Shown here in pieces: positions 6,210-9,641 of a stretch of DNA of 9,641 bases. Origin of the DNA: Thermofilaceae archaeon (GTDB lineage: Archaea > Thermoproteota > Thermoprotei > Thermofilales > Thermofilaceae); contig JALVKT010000132.1 of NCBI GenBank assembly GCA_027027675.1, positions 1-9,641 of the forward strand, written 5' to 3'. Position 1 is the first letter of the stretch. Each line of letters begins with the position of its first letter. The notes beneath the pieces are model-generated. The model was not told the origin of the DNA. It saw nothing but the letters and a program-made list of their open reading frames with translations, and did not search any database. The position numbers and the translations under genes are program-made.

Positions 6210-6602
6210 GTGAAGAGGGCACTACTGGACACAAGCATGCTCATGTACTGCATGCAAGAGCACGTGGACCCCTATGCCGCGTCCCTAAAGGTTGAAGGAG
6301 TCTCAGAAGTAAATATACCACTCTGTGTGATAAGGGAGCTGTCAATAATTAGCAGGTATAGGGGGAGGAGGGGTAGGCTAGCGGCAGCCGCTTTAAAATA
6401 CGTGGACACGGTGGCTGGCAAGCGCGTCAGAATCATTGGGTGTGAGGCGGAGGAGTCAGTGGATAATGCTCTTCTTGCTCTTGCCGCCAAATGCGGCTAT
6501 GTACTGCTAACCGCTGATGCTGAGCTGAAACGTAGGGCGAGGAGGATGGGTGTCGAGGCGTACTCGCCTGTATCGTCTAAAGCCGGAAAAGCGCTCGCTT
6601 AA
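6210..6602 (+). CDS. PIN-domain protein of the FCF1/Utp24-like archaeal group
   Basis: This 130-residue protein is a single PIN domain, a metal-dependent RNase fold. The acidic residues expected at the active site are visible: D7 in LLDTSMLM, E43 in CVIRELSII, D85 in EESVDNALLALA and D102 in LLTADAELKRRARRMGV. The segments LLDTSMLMYCMQEHVDPY, PLCVIRELSII, VDNALLALAAKCGYVLLTADAELKRR resemble the COG1412 (FCF1/Utp24-like) archaeal PIN proteins rather than VapC toxins, and no antitoxin gene lies next to it. Eukaryotic Utp24 cuts pre-rRNA; a role of this protein in rRNA processing is inference. The start is GTG at 6210, with no ribosome binding site, which suggests a leaderless transcript. The TFB gene follows 41 bases downstream on the same strand but seems to have its own promoter. 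Confidence 0.87.
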   Translation: MKRALLDTSMLMYCMQEHVDPYAASLKVEGVSEVNIPLCVIRELSIISRYRGRRGRLAAAALKYVDTVAGKRVRIIGCEAEESVDNALLALAAKCGYVLLTADAELKRRARRMGVEAYSPVSSKAGKALA

Positions 6603-6610
6603 GAGAAATG

Positions 6611-6618
6611 TTTAAATA
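6611..6618 (+). promoter_or_regulatory. TATA box of the TFB gene
   Basis: TTTAAATA follows the purine-rich GAGAAATG, which resembles a TFB recognition element. Its centre is 29-30 bases before the ATG at 6644, fitting a leaderless start there, or a leader of about 30 bases for the ATG at 6671. A near copy of the module (GAAATGTTTAAA) occurs 36 bases downstream at 6641-6652. Confidence 0.6.
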
Positions 6619-6643
6619 TAGTCGATATAAGGTTTTCATTGAA

Positions 6644-7639
6644 ATGTTTAAAAAAGTTTCGGGCGATCGTATGGAGGAAGACGAAACCCTAAGAGAGGCG
6701 CGGATGCTAAAATCCTTCACTGAAGGCGAGATACCCCTAACATGCCCCCAGTGTGGCAGCAACAGGCTCATCTATGACCCTTCAAGGGGAGAGATCATCT
6801 GCGCAGACTGTGGCTACGTTATAAGTGAGAGGGAGATCGACAGGGGCCCCGAGTGGAGGGCGTTTACCCCTGAGGAGCGTGAGCGGAGAAGCCGTGTAGG
6901 AGCCCCCATATCCAGGCTCACACCCGACAGTATAAGCACCGACATTGACTGGCGGAGCAAAGACGCCTCCGGGCGCGAGATAAGCCTGAGAAAGAAGATA
7001 GAGATGCTCAGGCTTCGCAAGTGGCATGTAAGGGCGAGGGCCCAGAGCTCTATCGAACGCAACCTTACCCAGGCCGCCATGGAACTTGAAAGGCTCGGGG
7101 CGCAGCTTGGCCTACCCCGCGCGGTGCTGGACAGGGCCCTCGAAATATACAGGAAAGCCCTTGACAGCAGCCTTGTCAGGGGCCGGTCAATAGAGAGCGT
7201 GATGGCCGCTGCAGTATACGCGGCGTGCCGTGAAATGAGGCTTCCACGCACGCTGGACGAAATCGCGATGTACACGAGAGCTGGCAGGAAGGATGTAGCC
7301 CGCTGCTACAGGCTCCTGCTAAGGGAGGCTGCGATCAAGGTTCCGCTGCCGAACGCCGCCGACTTTGTCCCCAGGATCGGCTCCATGCTTAAGCTTTCTG
7401 GGCCGACGATCCGCAAGGCCATTGAGATCATAGAGAAGGCACGCGAAATGGGTCTCACCGCTGGAAAAGACCCTGCAGGGCTTGCGGCTGCCGCTATCTA
7501 CATCGCAGCCATGCTGAACGGTGAAATGAGGACTCAGAAGGAGGTCGCTAGGGCGGCGCGGGTCACCGAGGTAACCGTGAGGAACAGGTATAAGGAGCTT
7601 GTGAGAAAGCTGGGCATAAAGCTGCCCATAAAGAAGTAA
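6644..7639 (+). CDS. tfb: Transcription initiation factor B (TFB, archaeal TFIIB)
   Basis: TFB binds the TBP-TATA complex and the upstream recognition element and recruits RNA polymerase. Counting from the ATG at 6644 (331 residues), a zinc ribbon has cysteines at 34, 37, 53 and 56 (CPQC...CADC). The B-reader/linker follows (ISEREIDRGPEWRAFTPEERERRSRVGAPI, then TDIDW), then two cyclin repeats: about 127-210 (SSIERNLTQAAMELERLG, RGRSIESVMAAAVYAACR, ARCYRLLLRE) and about 225-325 (LTAGKDPAGLAAAAIYIA, TQKEVARAARVTEVTVRNRYKELV). It reads very close to the main crenarchaeal TFB, with all four zinc cysteines kept. In-frame ATGs exist at 6608, 6644 and 6671. The first lies inside or before the TATA box, so it is unlikely; 6644 fits a leaderless transcript, 6671 (322 residues) is the main alternative. 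The extra N-terminal residues are not conserved in the family as I recall it. Confidence 0.94.
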   Translation: MFKKVSGDRMEEDETLREARMLKSFTEGEIPLTCPQCGSNRLIYDPSRGEIICADCGYVISEREIDRGPEWRAFTPEERERRSRVGAPISRLTPDSISTDIDWRSKDASGREISLRKKIEMLRLRKWHVRARAQSSIERNLTQAAMELERLGAQLGLPRAVLDRALEIYRKALDSSLVRGRSIESVMAAAVYAACREMRLPRTLDEIAMYTRAGRKDVARCYRLLLREAAIKVPLPNAADFVPRIGSMLKLSGPTIRKAIEIIEKAREMGLTAGKDPAGLAAAAIYIAAMLNGEMRTQKEVARAARVTEVTVRNRYKELVRKLGIKLPIKK

Positions 7640-7772
7640 GGCATATATCTGTGTTCCAGGCCCTCATCTTCGGGGCCAGTGGCCCCGAGGAGCCGGGGTG
7701 CCCGAGGGGTAAGGGGGCAGATGCCGCGGCCCCCACCCGGAACCTTTTATCTGCCCCTGATTTTCTCCTCTT
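7640..7772 (+). ncRNA. GC-rich structured intergenic element, possible small RNA (unidentified)
   Basis: This non-coding gap between tfb and dphB holds several strong inverted repeats. The first is CTTCGGGGCC/GGCCCCGAGG (7668-7677 with 7681-7690, three-base loop, one G-U pair). A second structure pairs CCGGGGTG (7693-7700, one bulge) with CACCCGG (7734-7740) and GGGGGC (7713-7718) with GCCCCC (7729-7734). These two pairings share C7734, so not every pair can form together. A TATA-like CATATATC at 7642-7649 would start a transcript near 7671, at the first hairpin. There is no TTCRA T-loop, so it is not an ordinary tRNA, and I see no C/D boxes. It could be a small RNA, the tfb terminator, or a regulatory site for dphB. 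Family unknown. Confidence 0.35.
7745..7750 (+). promoter_or_regulatory. TATA box of dphB
   Basis: TTTTAT is centred about 25-26 bases before the GTG at 7773, which fits leaderless transcription from that codon. Its last two bases are part of the right arm of an inverted repeat (GGGGCAGAT at 7714-7722, ATCTGCCCC at 7749-7757). Confidence 0.55.
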
Positions 7773-8606
7773 GTGCTGGTTATAGGAGGCCTCGGCCTTT
7801 ACGGTTTCAGAGACGTAAGTTACGGCCTTGAACGCTACATTAGGGATGCGGACGCGGTTTTTCTAGAACCATACACCAGTGTCCTACCGGGTTTCAGCCT
7901 CGAAGGTTTCAAATCGCGTTTCGGCAAGACACCAGTCATCCTCTCGCGTAGGGATCTGGAGGATGAGAATGGGGAAAAAGTTCTCGCAGAGGCCGCTAGA
8001 GGCCTAGCCGTACTGGTAACTATAGGGAATCCCCTGCTCGCGACAACCCACTCGGCCCTGGTCGTAGAGGCTAAGAGGCGGGGCATCGACGCGATCTTGC
8101 TACCTGCCGCCTCGGTCATCGACGGTATAATACTTGAGACAGGCCTCCACATATACAAGATCGGCAAGACGGCAACCCTCGTGTACCCTCAGCCTAGCCT
8201 AGGCTTCTACCCCTACAGCACATACGAAGCCGTTAAGGAGAACCTGAAGCGCGGCTTGCACACGATACTTCTCCTAGACCTTAAGGTTGAAGAGAACGTA
8301 TACATGGGCCTTGGAGACGCGGCCAAGCTTCTCCTCGAACTTGAAGAAAAAGTCGGGGAAAATGTCTTCGACAACGAAACACTCCTCATAGGAGTTGCGA
8401 GGGCGACGGCCCCCGACAGCAGGGTCTACGTGGAGCCTCTCTCCAGGATGAGGAATGTGGACGCGGGGCCTCCGCCGCACACGCTAATCGTCCCAGGCCT
8501 CCTGCACGACAGTGAGGCTGAATACTTATCAGCACGATGGGGTGTTGTGAAAGAGGTGTTTTCCTCGTGGAACTCGACTGTAAAGACAAAGTACATGTCT
8601 ATATAG
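7773..8606 (+). CDS. dphB: Diphthine synthase (SAM-dependent methyltransferase)
   Basis: DphB/Dph5 trimethylates the 3-amino-3-carboxypropyl-histidine of elongation factor 2, the second stage of diphthamide synthesis in the cytosol. The 277 residues fit the archaeal family (about 265). Markers are LVIGGLGLYGFRDVS (2-16), EPYTSVLPGF (32-41), LSRRDLED (57-64), GNPLLATTHSAL (85-96), TGLHIYKIGKTATLVYPQ (123-140), GFYPYSTYEAVKENLKRGLHTILLLDLK (144-171) and the C-terminal PPHTLIVPGLLHDSEAEYL (234-252). The usual GDP of the methylase motif reads GNP here (N86). The GTG start at 7773 gives the first strand directly and lies about 26 bases after a TATA box, so the mRNA is probably leaderless. The gene overlaps the next one by 40 bases (or 70, depending on that start). 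A structured GC-rich region lies upstream. Confidence 0.93.
   Translation: MLVIGGLGLYGFRDVSYGLERYIRDADAVFLEPYTSVLPGFSLEGFKSRFGKTPVILSRRDLEDENGEKVLAEAARGLAVLVTIGNPLLATTHSALVVEAKRRGIDAILLPAASVIDGIILETGLHIYKIGKTATLVYPQPSLGFYPYSTYEAVKENLKRGLHTILLLDLKVEENVYMGLGDAAKLLLELEEKVGENVFDNETLLIGVARATAPDSRVYVEPLSRMRNVDAGPPPHTLIVPGLLHDSEAEYLSARWGVVKEVFSSWNSTVKTKYMSI
8553..8558 (+). promoter_or_regulatory. Ribosome binding site of the DUF357-nucleotidyltransferase gene
   Basis: GAGGTG lies 8 bases before the GTG at 8567, inside the 3' end of dphB. It favours that GTG over the in-frame ATG at 8537, which would put the first ten residues (GCCERGVFL...) ahead of the conserved DUF357 helix. Confidence 0.55.
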
Positions 8607-9238
8607 GGTATATCAGGTACGCGCTAAGCCAGCTCGAAAGACTCGAAGGAAAGCTGCGAGAAATAAGGGATCTAGCCGAGTACTACATGAAGGATGCGGA
8701 GTACTACCTCGCACGCGGAGACGTGTGCACGGCCCTCTCATGCGTGTCATACGCTGAGGGGCTCCTCGACTCGCTGAAAAGGATGGGCGCCGTGGACTTT
8801 GAGTGGCCCAAGCCGGTGCTAGAGCCTAGGAAAAAGGTGCTTGTAGGCGGGGTCTTCGACATCTTACATCCGGGCCACGTATATTTTCTGAGAAAAGCCT
8901 CCGAGCTTGGCGACGTATACGTTGTTGTTGCGAGGGACGCTACCGTTGAGAAAAACAAGGGGAGGCGGCCTGTGCTCGACGAAAACGCGAGGGTAGAAGT
9001 GCTGAACTCCGTGAAATGGGTTAAAGAGGCGTTTCTGGGCTCTGACCCGCCAAGCTTCGAAGCTCCTCTCCGCCGGGTAAAGCCGGACATAGTTTTTCTG
9101 GGACCAGACCAAGGCTGGCTGAAGCCTCTCGTGGAGAAGGCGGCTAAAAAGCTCGGGTTGGACGTTGAGGTAATGATGCTTCAGCGGAGAATGGGGAACT
9201 ACAGCACCTCAAGGCTGCGCGGCCTTAAACACATCTGA
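8567..9238 (+). CDS. DUF357 domain fused to a RibL-like nucleotidyltransferase (candidate FAD synthase)
   Basis: The 223-residue protein has an all-helical DUF357 domain at about 1-75 (YIRYALSQLERLEGKL, AEYYMKDAEYYLARGDVCTALSCVSYAEGLLDSLK) followed by a cytidylyltransferase-fold domain at about 90-220. The latter shows GGVFDILHPGHVYFL (94-108, HxGH at 101-104), VVVARDATVEKNKGRRPVLDENAR (119-142), KPDIVFLGPDQ (172-182) and STSRL (213-217, the STxR/I-type end motif). It resembles archaeal RibL, which joins AMP to FMN to make FAD, in GTFDILHPGH, VVARD, GR-P and KPDI-LGPDQ; other substrates such as glycerol phosphate are possible. The role of DUF357 is unknown; a dimerisation or partner-binding role is inference. 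I chose GTG 8567 for its ribosome binding site; ATG 8537 would add ten residues. It is coupled to dphB by overlap and its last 14 bases overlap the convergent endonuclease V gene. Confidence 0.87.
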   Translation: MELDCKDKVHVYIGYIRYALSQLERLEGKLREIRDLAEYYMKDAEYYLARGDVCTALSCVSYAEGLLDSLKRMGAVDFEWPKPVLEPRKKVLVGGVFDILHPGHVYFLRKASELGDVYVVVARDATVEKNKGRRPVLDENARVEVLNSVKWVKEAFLGSDPPSFEAPLRRVKPDIVFLGPDQGWLKPLVEKAAKKLGLDVEVMMLQRRMGNYSTSRLRGLKHI

Positions 9239-9641
9239 GTTTTCCGCTTTTCAGCAGCCTCTTTGCCTCGTTTGCGGCTATATGCGCCTGCCTTATCGGC
9301 TCTGGCAGCTTAAGCCCTCTCCTCGTAAACGCCTTTACCAGGCGGATAGCCGTTCTCAGCGACACCATGTGGCCCACGCTCACATAGATGGGCTTCGCGC
9401 CTTTTCGAGTGGCTACTGCGGCGCCTATAACCCGGCTTTTGTATATTACGGGTGCCCAGTCGTCCTGCCACTCTCCGACCTCACCTACAAGAAGCTTCTT
9501 TGCGACACCTACCGTGGGCATGCCCAGCGTTACTCCAAGCTGGCATGCAAAGCCTGCAAGGTATGGGTGTAGACGGCCGTTGCCGTCTACAAATAAGAGC
9601 TGATAGCTGCTTTTGAGGCGCCGCAGGGCCAGGTAGGCGGG
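9225..9641 (-). CDS. nfi: Endonuclease V, C-terminal part; 5' end outside window
   Basis: Endonuclease V nicks DNA next to deaminated adenine (hypoxanthine), a frequent lesion at high temperature; some family members act on inosine in RNA. The minus-strand frame is open from the window edge, so the Met at 9521 is internal. The visible 138 residues begin PAYLALRRLKSSYQ, just after where the catalytic Glu of the REGP/REAP motif should lie, outside the window. They continue with LLFVDGNGRLHPYLAGFACQLGV (metal-binding Asp in VDG), MPTVGVAKKLLVGEV, GAAVATRKGAKPIYVSVGHMVSL (catalytic-site His in VSVGH) and LPEPIRQAHIAANEAKRLL. All are family hallmarks, so the visible part looks intact. It ends inside the last codons of the convergent DUF357 fusion gene. 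Confidence 0.93.
   Translation of the reverse strand, partial: PAYLALRRLKSSYQLLFVDGNGRLHPYLAGFACQLGVTLGMPTVGVAKKLLVGEVGEWQDDWAPVIYKSRVIGAAVATRKGAKPIYVSVGHMVSLRTAIRLVKAFTRRGLKLPEPIRQAHIAANEAKRLLKSGKLRCV

Noticed and set aside
6065..6295. 76-residue open frame crossing the divergent intergenic region
   Set aside because: It overlaps the PIN gene in another frame, is His/Cys-rich without any recognisable pattern, and lacks a ribosome binding site.
6210..6602. VapC toxin of a toxin-antitoxin pair
   Set aside because: No small antitoxin gene adjoins it and the sequence fits the FCF1-like PIN group better.
6814..7275. 153-residue open frame on the minus strand
   Set aside because: It is the complement of the TFB gene, with Ser/Leu/Arg-rich low-complexity sequence typical of shadow frames.
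7691..7745. tRNA or 5' half of a split tRNA (the run GCCGGGGTGCCCGAG resembles the start of a class II tRNA)
   Set aside because: There is no TTCRA T-loop on either strand, the acceptor-like run pairs locally with CACCCGG, and no sensible 7-base anticodon loop forms.
1..9641. CRISPR array, transposon, rRNA or integrated element
   Set aside because: I saw no regularly spaced repeats, transposase or integrase motifs, terminal inverted repeats or rRNA sequence; the genes are typical archaeal core genes with similar composition.

Overview
The window looks like chromosomal core-gene DNA from a thermophilic archaeon of the Thermoproteota (crenarchaeal) side. The evidence is a group II chaperonin (thermosome), transcription factor B, archaeal diphthine synthase, an archaeal-type Trm-G10 tRNA methyltransferase, the UPF0200/UPF0201 gene pair, a DUF373 membrane protein, a cyclic 2,3-diphosphoglycerate synthetase homologue, and TATA boxes sitting about 25-30 bases ahead of apparently leaderless starts. 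The closest genus cannot be fixed from the sequence alone. Coding density is high, genes overlap often, and I see no insertion sequence, CRISPR array, rRNA or canonical tRNA.

Layout. (1) Positions 1-585 hold the 3' third of a thermosome gene, closed by a perfect palindrome plus T-tract that starts inside its stop codon. (2) Positions 674-1670 hold a UPF0200 P-loop kinase-like gene and an overlapping UPF0201 gene on the + strand. (3) Positions 1667-4621 form a minus-strand operon, in transcription order DUF373 membrane protein, Trm-G10 and RNase Z. The genes are joined by a TAATG junction and a 56-base overlap, and the last meets UPF0201 tail to tail with interlocked stop codons. (4) Positions 4686-6026 hold the cDPG synthetase homologue on the minus strand. 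(5) After an AT-rich divergent intergenic region come an FCF1-like PIN-domain gene (6210-6602) and TFB (about 6644-7639) on the + strand. (6) Positions 7640-7772 form a GC-rich non-coding gap full of inverted repeats. (7) Positions 7773-9238 hold dphB overlapping a DUF357-nucleotidyltransferase fusion resembling archaeal FAD synthase. (8) Positions 9225-9641 hold the C-terminal part of endonuclease V on the minus strand, open at the window edge and overlapping the previous gene tail to tail.

Themes. The genes serve information processing and hot-environment physiology: protein folding, tRNA methylation and 3' maturation, transcription initiation, the eEF2 modification pathway, deaminated-base repair and possibly a thermoprotective solute. 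Trm-G10 and RNase Z share one operon and both act on tRNA precursors. I found no convincing new multi-gene system. The parts most worth a second look are the structured gap before dphB, the repeated TATA/start module in front of TFB, the stop-codon-embedded palindromes, and the 56-base trmG10/rnz overlap.
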